Assembly: GCF_900100945.1 (NCBI RefSeq) | Contig: NZ_FNCG01000022.1 | Location: 16,150 to 80,149 of the forward strand | DNA: 64,000 nt | From: Mucilaginibacter gossypii | Lineage (GTDB): Bacteria > Bacteroidota > Bacteroidia > Sphingobacteriales > Sphingobacteriaceae | Reading direction: 5' to 3' | Part shown: one piece after another, positions 52,282 through 61,383 of the stretch | How positions within the stretch are numbered: the first letter of the stretch is position 1 | Layout of the letters: every line of letters begins with the position of its first letter | Notes under the pieces: model-generated | Database searches by the model: none | Told to the model about the DNA's origin: nothing | The model's input: the letters and a program-made list of their open reading frames with translations, nothing else | Program-made: the position numbers and the translations under genes

Positions 52282-52700
52282 TACTCAACCTTTTCAAGTT
52301 TATATGTTTTATGATCATGATTGCAGGCACCGGTATACCTATAATTTATATAATGCGCGGCGGCTATCAGCAAGCCCCCAACAGGAACTATCATAGCCTC
52401 GTATTTTCCTGTTGTTGTAAACGCGTGCCCTCCCATGATGATAACAAAACCTGATACAAGCATAAATAGTGGAACTGAACGGCGATGCGTACGCCGGTAA
52501 GATAAGCCTATAGAATACACTCCTATCACCAGGGCGAAAATGATCATCCCCCACTCTACCCAGGCGTTAGCCAAAAACCCGAGGCCCACCAACGGCAAAC
52601 TGGTAAACAACAAAGGCACTACCGCACAATGGATAGCACAAAGCGTTGAAGCAGTGATACCAATATTATCCAACCGGGGTGAAAGCTTTTGAAAATCCAT
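52281..52700 (-). CDS. MerC-domain membrane protein
   Basis: A 139-residue inner-membrane protein with four predicted helices. The family signature STLCAIHCAVVPLLF holds a cysteine pair that in MerC proteins carries mercuric ion into the cell. Helices continue with GLGFLANAWVEWGMIIFALV and GFVIIMGGHAF. The C-terminus is cytoplasmic and His-rich (TGACNHDHKTYKLEKVE). In Bacteroidota such genes often sit next to Fur-family regulators, and the substrate may be zinc or another metal rather than mercury. It starts a three- or four-gene unit and has a good promoter and palindrome upstream. Confidence 0.88.
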   Translation of the reverse strand: MDFQKLSPRLDNIGITASTLCAIHCAVVPLLFTSLPLVGLGFLANAWVEWGMIIFALVIGVYSIGLSYRRTHRRSVPLFMLVSGFVIIMGGHAFTTTGKYEAMIVPVGGLLIAAAHYINYRYTGACNHDHKTYKLEKVE

Positions 52701-52704
52701 GCCG

Positions 52705-52712
52705 CAAATATA
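52705..52712 (-). promoter_or_regulatory. -7 box of the merC operon
   Basis: On the minus strand TATATTTG matches TAnnTTTG exactly, four bases upstream of the merC ATG. Confidence 0.55.
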
Positions 52713-52720
52713 AACAAGTT

Positions 52721-52739
52721 AATGCAACACAATTGCATT
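52721..52739. promoter_or_regulatory. Candidate Fur-family operator upstream of merC
   Basis: AATGCAA-CACAA-TTGCATT is a perfect 7-5-7 palindrome, located just upstream of the merC -7 box, where a -33 element would be. Its form and AT content resemble a Zur/Fur box, and a Fur-family gene lies in the same operon, suggesting autoregulation. Confidence 0.55.
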
Positions 52740-52814
52740 TGTTTTCACTATCCATATCTACATCTATTAAATTAACAAATACCTGACAATTACTTAATAT
52801 TAACCAGCAAACTG

Positions 52815-52822
52815 TATTTTTG
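52815..52822 (+). promoter_or_regulatory. -7 box of the PAP2-like gene
   Basis: TATTTTTG matches TAnnTTTG and lies 23 bases before the TTG start codon at 52846. Confidence 0.5.
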
Positions 52823-52845
52823 CAGGCTTTATAAAAAAACATAGA

Positions 52846-53484
52846 TTGAATTTAGCCTCCATTTATCATATAAAACAGCTTTGGCAGAGCGCCTATGATA
52901 CCCAGGCCAGCAGGCTCAAGTTACTGGGCGCCACTATGGTCATAGTCATCATCATTAACCTGCTACCGTCTTTTTTCAAGTATATTGAAAAAAGGCAGGA
53001 CGGGGTTGTACTTAATGATTGGGTATTGGCCCATTTACCCTCTTACGATCTTTCAGTCCCGATTTTTATACTCATCTGGAGCATGGGCATGCTGATGATG
53101 TGGCGGGCGCTTTATAACCCGAGGATATGTATCACTTATATCTGGACACTTAATTTTGTATGTATTGCCCGGTTTATTACCATCGGCCTGGTCAAGCTCA
53201 ATCCGCCAGTGGGCCTTGTTCCGCTTATTGACCCAAGCACAAGCGTGTTTTACGGGCATACGTTTATCACCAAAGACCTGTTTTTTTCGGGCCACACAGC
53301 AACCATGGTACTTGTGTACCTCCACCTGCAAAAGCGAACAGATAAACTGATCGCCCTGGCCTGTGCAATTGTATTGGTAGTATTACTGTTGATACAGCAT
53401 ATTCATTATACTATTGATGTAGTGGCCGCGCCATTTTTTGTATATGGTTGCTGGAGATTGGTTAAATGGCTGGGGCTGGAATGA
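52846..53484 (+). CDS. PAP2-like / sphingomyelin synthase-related membrane phosphatase
   Basis: A 212-residue membrane protein with six hydrophobic helices. The catalytic motifs are DLFFSGHTATMVLVYLHLQ and HYTIDVVAAPFF. These two blocks fit the PAP2_C (sphingomyelin/ceramide phosphotransferase) family, where two His and one Asp form the triad. It probably handles a lipid phosphate in the inner membrane. The start is likely TTG; the next in-frame ATG is about 30 codons later and would cut into the first helix, and the promoter box is well placed for the TTG. Confidence 0.78.
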   Translation: MNLASIYHIKQLWQSAYDTQASRLKLLGATMVIVIIINLLPSFFKYIEKRQDGVVLNDWVLAHLPSYDLSVPIFILIWSMGMLMMWRALYNPRICITYIWTLNFVCIARFITIGLVKLNPPVGLVPLIDPSTSVFYGHTFITKDLFFSGHTATMVLVYLHLQKRTDKLIALACAIVLVVLLLIQHIHYTIDVVAAPFFVYGCWRLVKWLGLE

Positions 53485-53503
53485 TGACTTTTTTAATCAG
53501 TCT

Positions 53504-54997
53504 TCACTCCCATCCATCCACCAAATGCATGCTGTCCTTTAAATCACCGTACAGCTTTTTAAATACAGGGAACATCCTGCTATAAACCTCATGGTTTTTA
53601 GCACTTGGTTCGATAAAATCCTGCTGTTCAACACGGGTAAGCTTGTCATAACTTTCAGGATATAATACCCGTGCCGCGAGATAAATAGCGCCGAGCGCCG
53701 ATGAATCTTCAGACTGAAGCACTGCGAGCCTTTTCCCGGTGATATCTGCCAGTACCTGTGTCCATACTGCCGAGCTGGTAAAACCACCACTGATATTAAC
53801 TTGTATAATCCCGCCCGATGCATCTTCCAATGTTTTAAGCACATCGTTCAGTGCAAAGCAAATGCCTTCAAGCCCCGCACGTAAAAAGTGCGACCGGGTA
53901 TGTGCCGGCTTGATATTAAAAAAGGTGCCGCAGGCTTTGGTATCCCAGAGCGGGGCGCGTTCACCGTACAGGTAGGGTAAAAATATAAGCCCGTTGCTGC
54001 CGGCAGGCATTGTTGCTATCTCATTAAATAAAGCGTCATAATCAGCAGCGGTAAGGTTATCCTTTTGCAAAAAGTTTTTGAGCAGCCAGTTTACCGCTAT
54101 ACCTCCGTTATTTACTGCTCCGCCGCATACATAAGTCTGCTCATCAAGCAGGTAATTAAAAACCATGGCTTCGTAATTGTAAACCGGCTTCGGGCTGGTA
54201 ATGCGCACCGCGCCGCTGGTGCCTATAGTAAGCGCCGCTACATCCGGGCCGGTTGTGTGGCTGCCTAAATTAGCACAGGCTCCATCACTTGCCCCTATAA
54301 CAAACGGGGTACCGGCATTTATCCCGGTTAACACAGCTACTTCGGGTCTGATACTGTTCCGGTAATAAGTGGTATTAACCGGGGTTGATAATTTTGAAGC
54401 CGTGATACCGGTGAGTGTAAGAGCCTCATCATTCCATTCTTTCGTTACAATATTAAACATTCCCGCAGCCGACGCAATGGAATAATCAACCTCAAAAACA
54501 CCAAAAAGCCTGAACCAGATAAACTCCTTTATCGAAATGAATTTATGGGCGGCTTCAAAGATCTTACTTTGATTATCACGCAGCCACAGCAACTTATTTA
54601 AGGGCGACATGGCATGGATCGCAGTGCCGCAGTTATGATAAAGGCGTTCACCTTTTTCCGTTGCACGCAATGCCTGCGCGATGTTCTCGCTCCGCGCATC
54701 TGCCCAGGTCATCATAGGCAGCAGTGCTTCGCCATGCTCATCAACCGGAATAATACTATGCATGGCGCTGCTCAGGCTCACGGCCTGCGGGGCGGCGCCC
54801 AATTTAGCAGTAATACCAGCAAGGCATTTTACAAAAGCGTCCCAAATCAACAGCGGATTCTGTTCGCTGTAACCGGGTTCGGGGCTATTAATGGGGTAAT
54901 GATTGGATACTGTACCTAATGGTTCACCCGTTAAACTTACCGCTACGGCCTTTGTACTGCCGGTGCCAATATCAATACCTAAAATATATGCCTGCAT
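53504..54997 (-). CDS. Gluconokinase-like FGGY carbohydrate kinase
   Basis: A 497-residue FGGY-family sugar kinase. From the ATG at 54997 it begins MQAYILGIDIGTGSTKAVAV, with the phosphate-1 loop. The catalytic region has MMTWADARS, and the C-terminal half has ASDGACANLGSHT, TIGTSGAVR and ISGGFTSSAVWTQVLADITG. The resemblance is to gluconokinase and xylulokinase; substrate specificity is not certain. It is divergent from the rhamnose transporter gene. It may share induction with that cluster, but the gap between them is filled by a repeat. Confidence 0.85.
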   Translation of the reverse strand: MQAYILGIDIGTGSTKAVAVSLTGEPLGTVSNHYPINSPEPGYSEQNPLLIWDAFVKCLAGITAKLGAAPQAVSLSSAMHSIIPVDEHGEALLPMMTWADARSENIAQALRATEKGERLYHNCGTAIHAMSPLNKLLWLRDNQSKIFEAAHKFISIKEFIWFRLFGVFEVDYSIASAAGMFNIVTKEWNDEALTLTGITASKLSTPVNTTYYRNSIRPEVAVLTGINAGTPFVIGASDGACANLGSHTTGPDVAALTIGTSGAVRITSPKPVYNYEAMVFNYLLDEQTYVCGGAVNNGGIAVNWLLKNFLQKDNLTAADYDALFNEIATMPAGSNGLIFLPYLYGERAPLWDTKACGTFFNIKPAHTRSHFLRAGLEGICFALNDVLKTLEDASGGIIQVNISGGFTSSAVWTQVLADITGKRLAVLQSEDSSALGAIYLAARVLYPESYDKLTRVEQQDFIEPSAKNHEVYSRMFPVFKKLYGDLKDSMHLVDGWE

Positions 54998-55030
54998 GGA
55001 GATGTATTTGATTGCCAAAATAATAAACAG

Positions 55031-55136
55031 AACCGGGATTTGGGGGGATTTTTAGGATTAAGGGATTTCTTTAACAGTTTAGCGTAAAACTGCTTATGAA
55101 ATCCTGTCCATCCCATTAATCCTTAAAATCCCGGTT
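55031..55136. repeat. Palindromic repeat, family C (AACCGGGATTT)
   Basis: AACCGGGATTTGGGGGGATT... at 55031 is mirrored by CCCATTAATCC...CCCGGTT ending at 55136. Inner pairs are GGATTTC/GAAATCC and CAGTTT/AAACTG, so the whole 106 bases could fold. A half copy lies at 18612-18647. It occupies the gap between the kinase and rhaT. Confidence 0.75.
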
Positions 55137-55231
55137 AAGACGAAATTACGGTTACATCCATGACAGCAAAGGACAGTTCAGGCATTTAAATTATCTACAT
55201 TAGCCATACCAATATAAACCAATCAGAGAAT

Positions 55232-56368
55232 ATGCAAGTAATTTTAGGGGTCATCTTCCATTTTATCGGTGGCTTTGCTTCGGGGAGTTTTTACATCCCC
55301 TACAAAAAAATAAAAGGCTGGGCCTGGGAAAGCTACTGGATAGTAGGCGGCATTTTTTCATGGCTCATTGTACCACCGCTGGCAGCATGGCTTACTATTC
55401 CCGGCTTTGCCGACATTATAAGCCATACAGCTACAGCTACCCTTGGCTGGACGTACCTTATGGGACTGCTGTGGGGCATTGGTGGTTTAACATATGGATT
55501 AGGGGTACGTTACTTGGGAGTATCGCTGGGTAGCACCATTATACTGGGCTTATGCTCAGTTTTTGGATCGATAATTCCATCGGTGTATTATGACCTTTTC
55601 CCGAAAGAGGGGAAAGATACTTTTACGCTGATGATGCACAGCGAATGGGGGCAGATGGTTTTATTGGGCATTGTGCTTTGTGTAGTGGGCATTATTATAT
55701 GCGGTAAAGCAGGTATGATGAAAGAGAAAGAACTGTCGGCCGATAAAACCATAGCCCAGGAGAATAAAGATTACCGCTTTGGTTTAGGTATACTGGTGGC
55801 CGTAGTTTCGGGGATCCTGAGCGCTTGTTTCAACTTCGGTATTGAAGCCGGGAAACCAATGGCCGATACCGCTAACCAGATCTGGCAGGCGGCGCATCCG
55901 GGACAAGGTAACTTCCTGTTTTCAAACAATGTAACCTATATTATTATATTATGGGGCGGTTTAACCACTAACTTTATATGGTGTATGGTGCTAAATGCCC
56001 GCAATAAAACGTTTGATAATTATACCGATAAAAAAACACCCCTCCTTAAAAACTACCTGTTTGCGGCACTGGCCGGCACGACCTGGTTTTTACAGTTCTT
56101 TTTTTACGGTATGGGCGAAAGCAAAATGGGGAATGGCGCCAGCTCCTGGATCCTGCACATGGCTTTCATTATCCTGATAGCTAATACGTGGGGCCTGGTA
56201 CTTAAAGAGTGGAAAGGCGTAAGTAAAAAAGCATTCGCAACGGTAATAGCCGGTATAGCGGTAATTGTAATATCGGTACTGGTTGTGGGATATGGGAATA
56301 AGATAAAACCCGAAAAACCGACGGTAAAAGCCGAATTAAATAAGCCAACGATAAAAACAAATCAATAA
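55232..56368 (+). CDS. rhaT: L-rhamnose/proton symporter
   Basis: Brings L-rhamnose into the cell with protons. The 378-residue inner-membrane protein has about ten helices and the family opening VILGVIFHFIGGFASGSFYI, then PYKKIKGWAWESYW. Other RhaT blocks are GLTYGLGVRYLGVSLGSTII and VVSGILSACFNFGIEAG, followed by WGGLTTNFIWCMVLN. The Lys-rich C-terminal tail is cytoplasmic. It heads the rhamnose cluster, and the fusion gene starts 33 bases later. A TACATTAG motif (one mismatch to the -7 consensus) lies about 30 bases upstream. Confidence 0.93.
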   Translation: MQVILGVIFHFIGGFASGSFYIPYKKIKGWAWESYWIVGGIFSWLIVPPLAAWLTIPGFADIISHTATATLGWTYLMGLLWGIGGLTYGLGVRYLGVSLGSTIILGLCSVFGSIIPSVYYDLFPKEGKDTFTLMMHSEWGQMVLLGIVLCVVGIIICGKAGMMKEKELSADKTIAQENKDYRFGLGILVAVVSGILSACFNFGIEAGKPMADTANQIWQAAHPGQGNFLFSNNVTYIIILWGGLTTNFIWCMVLNARNKTFDNYTDKKTPLLKNYLFAALAGTTWFLQFFFYGMGESKMGNGASSWILHMAFIILIANTWGLVLKEWKGVSKKAFATVIAGIAVIVISVLVVGYGNKIKPEKPTVKAELNKPTIKTNQ

Positions 56369-56401
56369 TTCATTAACTCAATAATTCAACAATTAAAATA
56401 T

Positions 56402-58522
56402 ATGTCGTCGAAAACAACTGAATTTAAACACGTAAGCTATTTGTGGGATGAAGCAAAAGCCGCCGAACTGGCGGGCGATGAAGTAGCCCTGCTCATATAC
56501 CGCTCCAACCTTTTGGGTGCCGATCTGCGCCTTACCAACTATGGTGGTGGTAACACATCATGCAAGTTGATGAGTAAAGATCCACTCACCGGCAACGATG
56601 TTGAGGTAATGTGGATCAAAGGCTCAGGCGGTGATATTGGCACGTTGAAAAAGAGCGGCTTGGCTGCCCTTTATGTTGATCGTTTACGCAGCCTGAAAAA
56701 CATCTATCGCGGGGTTGAATTTGAAGATGAAATGGTTGAGTTGTTTAATCACTGCATCTACGATCTTAACTCGAAAGCACCATCTATTGATACGCCGCTT
56801 CACGGCTTCCTGCCATTCAAACACATCGATCACCTGCACCCGGATGCTGCCATCGCTATTGCTGCCGCAAAAGACGGTAAGAAAATAACCCAGGAGCTTT
56901 TTAACGGTACCATCGGCTGGGTTGAATGGAAAAAACCAGGCTTTGAATTAGGCTTGCAATTAAAACAATGTTTGGATGAAAACCCAGGCATCCGCGGTAT
57001 TATGTTAGGTTCGCATGGTTTATTCACCTGGGGCGATACAGCTTACGAAAGCTACATGAATACGCTCGAGGTTATTGAGCGCTGTGCCGAATATCTTGAA
57101 GAAAACTACGGAAAAAAAGGCCCTGTTTTCGGTGGCCAAAAAGTGGAAAGCCTTGACGAGACCGGCCGTAAAAAACAGGCTGCTGCCCTTGCACCGGTAT
57201 TGCGCGGTTTTTGTTCAAGCTACAGGCACATGGTTGGTCATTTTACGGATGATGCCCGCGTATTGGAGTTCATCAACTCCAATGATCTTGACCGTTTAGC
57301 ACCATTAGGCACCAGCTGCCCGGATCATTTCCTTCGCACCAAGATCAGTCCGCTGGTACTTGACCTTGCACCGGGCGAAGACCTGAGCGATGTTACCGCG
57401 TTAAAAGCACGTTTGGCTCCTGCCTTTGAGGCTTACCGCCAAATGTATACCGACTATTACAATACCTGCAAGCATGATAACAGCCCGGCTATCAGGGATA
57501 CCAACCCGGTTATCATCCTGTATCCGGGTGTAGGCTTGTTCTCTTTTTCAAAAGATAAACAAACCGCCCGCGTTGCCGCCGAGTTTTATACCAACGCCAT
57601 CAACGTAATGAAAGGTGCTGAAGCAATTTCGGAATACACTTCTCTCCCGCGCCAGGAAGCGTTTGATATTGAGTACTGGTTATTGGAAGAAGCTAAATTA
57701 CAGCGCATGCCTAAGCCAAAAGCTTTATCAGGTAAAATTGCCCTGATCACCGGTAGTGCTGGTGGTATAGGTAAAGCTATCGCCAAAAAATTTGTTGATG
57801 AAGGCGCTGTAGTTATTCTGAATGATATGAACGCCGAGCGTTTGGAAGGCGCAGGTGAAGAGTTTAAAAAACAATACGGCAAAGATTCATACACCACAGC
57901 CGTACTTGACGTAACCAAAGCCGACCAGATCAACGAAGCACTTGAAATTGCAGCCTTAGCTTTCGGCGGTGTGGATATAGTGGTAAATAATGCCGGTTTA
58001 TCTATCTCTAAATCAATTGCCGACCATACTGAAAAAGACTGGGACTTATTGTACGATGTATTGGTTAAAGGCCAGTTCTTTATTACTCAGGCGGCAGTTG
58101 CTGTGATGAAAAAACAAGACATTGGCGGCGACATTATCAACATTGTAAGCAAAAACGCCTTAGTGAGCGGACCGAACAACGCCGGCTACGGCTCGGCAAA
58201 ATCGGCCCAGTTACACCTGAGCAGACTGAACGCGGCCGAGCTTGGTACCGACAAGATCCGTGTGAACGTAGTTAACCCGGATGCCGTAATCAGCGACAGC
58301 AACATTTGGGCCGGCGGATGGGCCGAAGGCCGTGCTAAAGCTTACGGCGTTACCGTGGATGAACTGCCTGCTTACTATGCAAAACGCACATTATTGAACG
58401 AGGTAATACTACCTGCCGATATTGCTAATGCCTGCTTTGCCTTTACCGGCGGCCTGCTCAACAAATCAACCGGTAACGTGTTGAATGTTGATGGCGGCGT
58501 GGCGATGGCGTTTGTGCGATAG
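56402..58522 (+). CDS. rhaD: Bifunctional rhamnulose-1-phosphate aldolase/short-chain dehydrogenase
   Basis: A 706-residue fusion. The N-terminal class II aldolase domain (about residues 1-430; LTNYGGGNTSCK, MWIKGSGGDI, DTPLHGFLPFKHIDHLHPDA with metal-binding His) splits L-rhamnulose 1-phosphate into DHAP and L-lactaldehyde. The C-terminal SDR domain (about residues 440-706; ALITGSAGGIGKAIAKKF, NNAGLSIS, then Tyr-x3-Lys in YGSAKSAQ) is expected to oxidise the lactaldehyde. Fused forms are a known alternative to separate rhaD and aldehyde dehydrogenase genes. A family A repeat follows before the isomerase gene. Confidence 0.93.
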   Translation: MSSKTTEFKHVSYLWDEAKAAELAGDEVALLIYRSNLLGADLRLTNYGGGNTSCKLMSKDPLTGNDVEVMWIKGSGGDIGTLKKSGLAALYVDRLRSLKNIYRGVEFEDEMVELFNHCIYDLNSKAPSIDTPLHGFLPFKHIDHLHPDAAIAIAAAKDGKKITQELFNGTIGWVEWKKPGFELGLQLKQCLDENPGIRGIMLGSHGLFTWGDTAYESYMNTLEVIERCAEYLEENYGKKGPVFGGQKVESLDETGRKKQAAALAPVLRGFCSSYRHMVGHFTDDARVLEFINSNDLDRLAPLGTSCPDHFLRTKISPLVLDLAPGEDLSDVTALKARLAPAFEAYRQMYTDYYNTCKHDNSPAIRDTNPVIILYPGVGLFSFSKDKQTARVAAEFYTNAINVMKGAEAISEYTSLPRQEAFDIEYWLLEEAKLQRMPKPKALSGKIALITGSAGGIGKAIAKKFVDEGAVVILNDMNAERLEGAGEEFKKQYGKDSYTTAVLDVTKADQINEALEIAALAFGGVDIVVNNAGLSISKSIADHTEKDWDLLYDVLVKGQFFITQAAVAVMKKQDIGGDIINIVSKNALVSGPNNAGYGSAKSAQLHLSRLNAAELGTDKIRVNVVNPDAVISDSNIWAGGWAEGRAKAYGVTVDELPAYYAKRTLLNEVILPADIANACFAFTGGLLNKSTGNVLNVDGGVAMAFVR

Positions 58523-58534
58523 TTACAGTAACCC

Positions 58535-58634
58535 ATGTCATTGCGAGCGATAGCGTGGCAATCGCACGGAAGCATGACCACCATGCGTAGCCACTCTGTA
58601 TAGCATGCGATTGCTTCGTTCCTCGCAATGACAT
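58535..58634. repeat. Palindromic repeat, family A, copy 2
   Basis: ATGTCATTGCGAG (58535-58547) is mirrored by CTCGCAATGACAT (58622-58634), with CAATCGCA/TGCGATTG inside. It resembles the copy at 2138-2234. It separates the fusion gene from the isomerase within the rhamnose cluster. Confidence 0.85.
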
Positions 58635-58695
58635 ATTTATAAATTTTGCAAGTTCAAGCGTCAAACTTGAACTTGCTTTATAACCAATACCAATT

Positions 58696-59970
58696 ATGCA
58701 GTTAGAAAAATATAAAATTGATGAAGCCAATCATCAGCAACTGAAAGATCACCAGCGCAAGTTTGATTTTGTTGCCGGTGACGTAAAAAACCTGGATACT
58801 ATCCTGCAAAAACTGATTGATTTTAATATTGCTATACCAAGCTGGGCTTTAGGTACCGGCGGTACACGTTTCGGCAGGTTTTCGGGCGGTGGTGAGCCCC
58901 GCAGCCTGGAAGAAAAAATTGAAGACGTGGGCTTGATCCATGCACTTAACCGTAGCAGCAACTCTATATCATTACATATTCCCTGGGATATCCCATCCAA
59001 TGCCTCAGCTATCAAAGCCCATGCGGCACAATTGGGTTTGCATTTTGACGCGGTTAACTCAAATACCTTCCAGGATCAGCCTAATCAGGAATTGAGCTAC
59101 AAATTTGGCTCATTGCACCATGTAGATAAAGCGGTACGCAAACAGGCTATTGCCCACAATATTGAGGTGATCAAATACGGTGTTGAGCTTGATTCAAAAG
59201 CATTATCTGTTTGGCTGTCGGACGGATCGAACTTCCCCGGTCAGTTGAATATGCGCGGCGCGTTTGAACGCACTTTAGAAAGCTTGCAGGAAATTTATGA
59301 GGCCTTGCCCGATGACTGGAAAGTTTGGGTTGAGTATAAACCTTATGAGCCTAACTTCTACTCAACCACTATTGGCGATTGGGGTCAATCTTACCTGCTA
59401 TCATCAAAACTGGGCCAAAAAGCGCAGACATTAGTTGATCTTGGTCATCACTTACAGGGCGTAAACATTGAGCAGATAGTTTCATTACTGCTGATGGAAG
59501 GCAAGCTGGCCGGTTTCCACTTTAACGATTCAAAATATGGTGATGATGACCTTACCGTTGGCAGCATCAACCCATACCAGTTGTTCCTGATCTTTAACGA
59601 ACTGGTTGAAGGTATGGACGCCCGCGGCATGACACACGCCACTTCTATAGGCTGGATGATCGATGCTTCACACAATGTAAAAGATCCGATTGAGGACCTG
59701 CTACAATCAGTAGAAGCCATTAAGATAGCCTATGCACAGGCATTGTTAGTAGATACTCCAGCATTGGTACAGGCACAACAGGATAATGATGTAGTACTTG
59801 CCCAGGAAATATTGCAGCAGGCTTACCGCACCGACGTCCGTTCGTTATTGGCCGAAGCACGCTTAAGAGCAGGCGGCGCGTTAAACCCGCTGGCTGTTTA
59901 CAGGCAGCAAACTATCAGGCAGCAACTGATAAACGAAAGAGGAGCTAAAGCAGTATCAACCGGATTGTAA
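58696..59970 (+). CDS. rhaI: L-rhamnose isomerase
   Basis: Converts L-rhamnose to L-rhamnulose. The 424-residue TIM-barrel sugar isomerase belongs to the non-RhaA (RhaI) type: WALGTGGTRFGRFSGGGEPR, SISLHIPWDIP, LSVWLSDGSNFPGQ and WVEYKPYEPNFY. The metal residues lie in GHHLQGVNIEQIV and GFHFNDSKYGDDDL, then IDASHNVKDPIEDL. The kinase follows after four bases, so the two are co-transcribed; a repeat separates it from the fusion gene. Confidence 0.93.
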   Translation: MQLEKYKIDEANHQQLKDHQRKFDFVAGDVKNLDTILQKLIDFNIAIPSWALGTGGTRFGRFSGGGEPRSLEEKIEDVGLIHALNRSSNSISLHIPWDIPSNASAIKAHAAQLGLHFDAVNSNTFQDQPNQELSYKFGSLHHVDKAVRKQAIAHNIEVIKYGVELDSKALSVWLSDGSNFPGQLNMRGAFERTLESLQEIYEALPDDWKVWVEYKPYEPNFYSTTIGDWGQSYLLSSKLGQKAQTLVDLGHHLQGVNIEQIVSLLLMEGKLAGFHFNDSKYGDDDLTVGSINPYQLFLIFNELVEGMDARGMTHATSIGWMIDASHNVKDPIEDLLQSVEAIKIAYAQALLVDTPALVQAQQDNDVVLAQEILQQAYRTDVRSLLAEARLRAGGALNPLAVYRQQTIRQQLINERGAKAVSTGL

Positions 59971-59974
59971 GCCT

Positions 59975-61363
59975 ATGGAGCCGATACCTGTTATAGCCGT
60001 TTTTGATGTGGGTAAAACCAACAAGAAGCTGTTCCTGTTCGATGAAAACTACAAGATAGTTTTTGAACGTACAGCCCGTTTCCTGGAAACCCACGACGAA
60101 GATGGCGACGCATGTGAAAACCTCGACAGCCTCAGGTTATCGGTGTTTGATTCATTGCGCGAAATTTTTAAGCATAAGGAGTTTGATCTTAAGGCGGTCA
60201 ACTTTTCAACTTACGGCGCCAGCTTTGTTTATGTTGATGAACACGGCAAGCCGCTTACCCCACTTTATAATTACCTTAAGCCATATCCGCCTGAACTGGG
60301 CAGGCAGTTTTATGAAAACTATGGCGACGAAGCCAGGTTTGCTTTAGAGACCGCCTCGCCGGTTTTGGGCAACCTTAATTCGGGATTGCAGTTATACAGG
60401 CTTAAATATCAACAGCCCGAAGTGTTTAAGCGGATAAAGTATGCCTTACACCTACCCCAGTATATGAGCTATCTTATCAGCGGGCAAATGGTGAGCGACT
60501 TAACCAGTATCGGCTGCCACACTGCTCTTTGGGATTTTGCTAAGAACACCTATCACAACTGGCTTAATGCTGAAGGGATTCTGCCCAAAATGGCACCTCT
60601 GCATCCCGCGGATAGTGTGCTTCCGGCCGAGTTTCCGGGCAGTACTTACAAGGTTGGTATTGGGTTGCACGATAGTTCGGCAGCGCTGATCCCTTACCTG
60701 GTAAGCTTTAATATGCCTTTTGTGCTGATCTCTACAGGTACCTGGTCAATCAGTCTTAACCCTTTTAACCAAACACCGCTTACGGCTGATGAGCTGAAGC
60801 ATGATTGTCTTAACTACCTGCAATACAAAGGCAGCCCGGTGAAAGCCTCACGCTTGTTTACGGGTTATGAATATGAGCAGCAAGTAAAAAGAATAGCCGC
60901 CCACTTTAACCAGGACGAGATCAGGTATCGTACCATAAATTATGATCCTGCAATTGCAGCCCGGCTAAATAATCAACCCTCATTACAGGCCGACGAAAAT
61001 GAAGGCCAGTTACAGAAATCGGCATTTGAGCAGCGCGACTTAAACATTTTTGCCGATGATGTTGAAGCTTACCACCAACTCATGATTGATATTATTGCCC
61101 AGCAAACCATCTCAACCAATTATGTTTTAAACGGCTGTAAGGTAAAACGCATTTTTGTAGATGGCGGCTTCAGTAAAAACAGCGTTTTCATGCACCTGCT
61201 GGCGTTGGCCTTCCCTCATTTGGAAGTTTACGCCGCGTCGATGGCACAGGCAACTGCCGTAGGTACGGCATTGGCTATTCATCATGCCTGGAATACCAAA
61301 ACACTACCGCATGACCTGATCGAGCTGAAATATTATTCGGGGGTGCAGAGCGAGGTTGTATAG
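59975..61363 (+). CDS. Rhamnulokinase-like FGGY kinase
   Basis: A 462-residue FGGY sugar kinase expected to make L-rhamnulose 1-phosphate. It opens VIAVFDVGKTNKKLFLFDEN, a variant phosphate-1 loop found in a clade distinct from RhaB. Later blocks are NFSTYGASFVYVDEHG, ALHLPQYMSYLISGQ, GLHDSSAALIPYL, STGTWSISLNPFNQ and FVDGGFSKNSVFMHLLAL. It lies four bases after the isomerase gene, which strongly supports the role. This completes transport, isomerisation, phosphorylation and cleavage in one cluster; no regulator is adjacent. Confidence 0.85.
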   Translation: MEPIPVIAVFDVGKTNKKLFLFDENYKIVFERTARFLETHDEDGDACENLDSLRLSVFDSLREIFKHKEFDLKAVNFSTYGASFVYVDEHGKPLTPLYNYLKPYPPELGRQFYENYGDEARFALETASPVLGNLNSGLQLYRLKYQQPEVFKRIKYALHLPQYMSYLISGQMVSDLTSIGCHTALWDFAKNTYHNWLNAEGILPKMAPLHPADSVLPAEFPGSTYKVGIGLHDSSAALIPYLVSFNMPFVLISTGTWSISLNPFNQTPLTADELKHDCLNYLQYKGSPVKASRLFTGYEYEQQVKRIAAHFNQDEIRYRTINYDPAIAARLNNQPSLQADENEGQLQKSAFEQRDLNIFADDVEAYHQLMIDIIAQQTISTNYVLNGCKVKRIFVDGGFSKNSVFMHLLALAFPHLEVYAASMAQATAVGTALAIHHAWNTKTLPHDLIELKYYSGVQSEVV

Positions 61364-61383
61364 CTCTATTTCGGTAAAAACCG

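Noticed and set aside
52339..52554. A second minus-strand frame within merC
   Set aside because: Fully nested in merC in a different frame, with a composition typical of a shadow.
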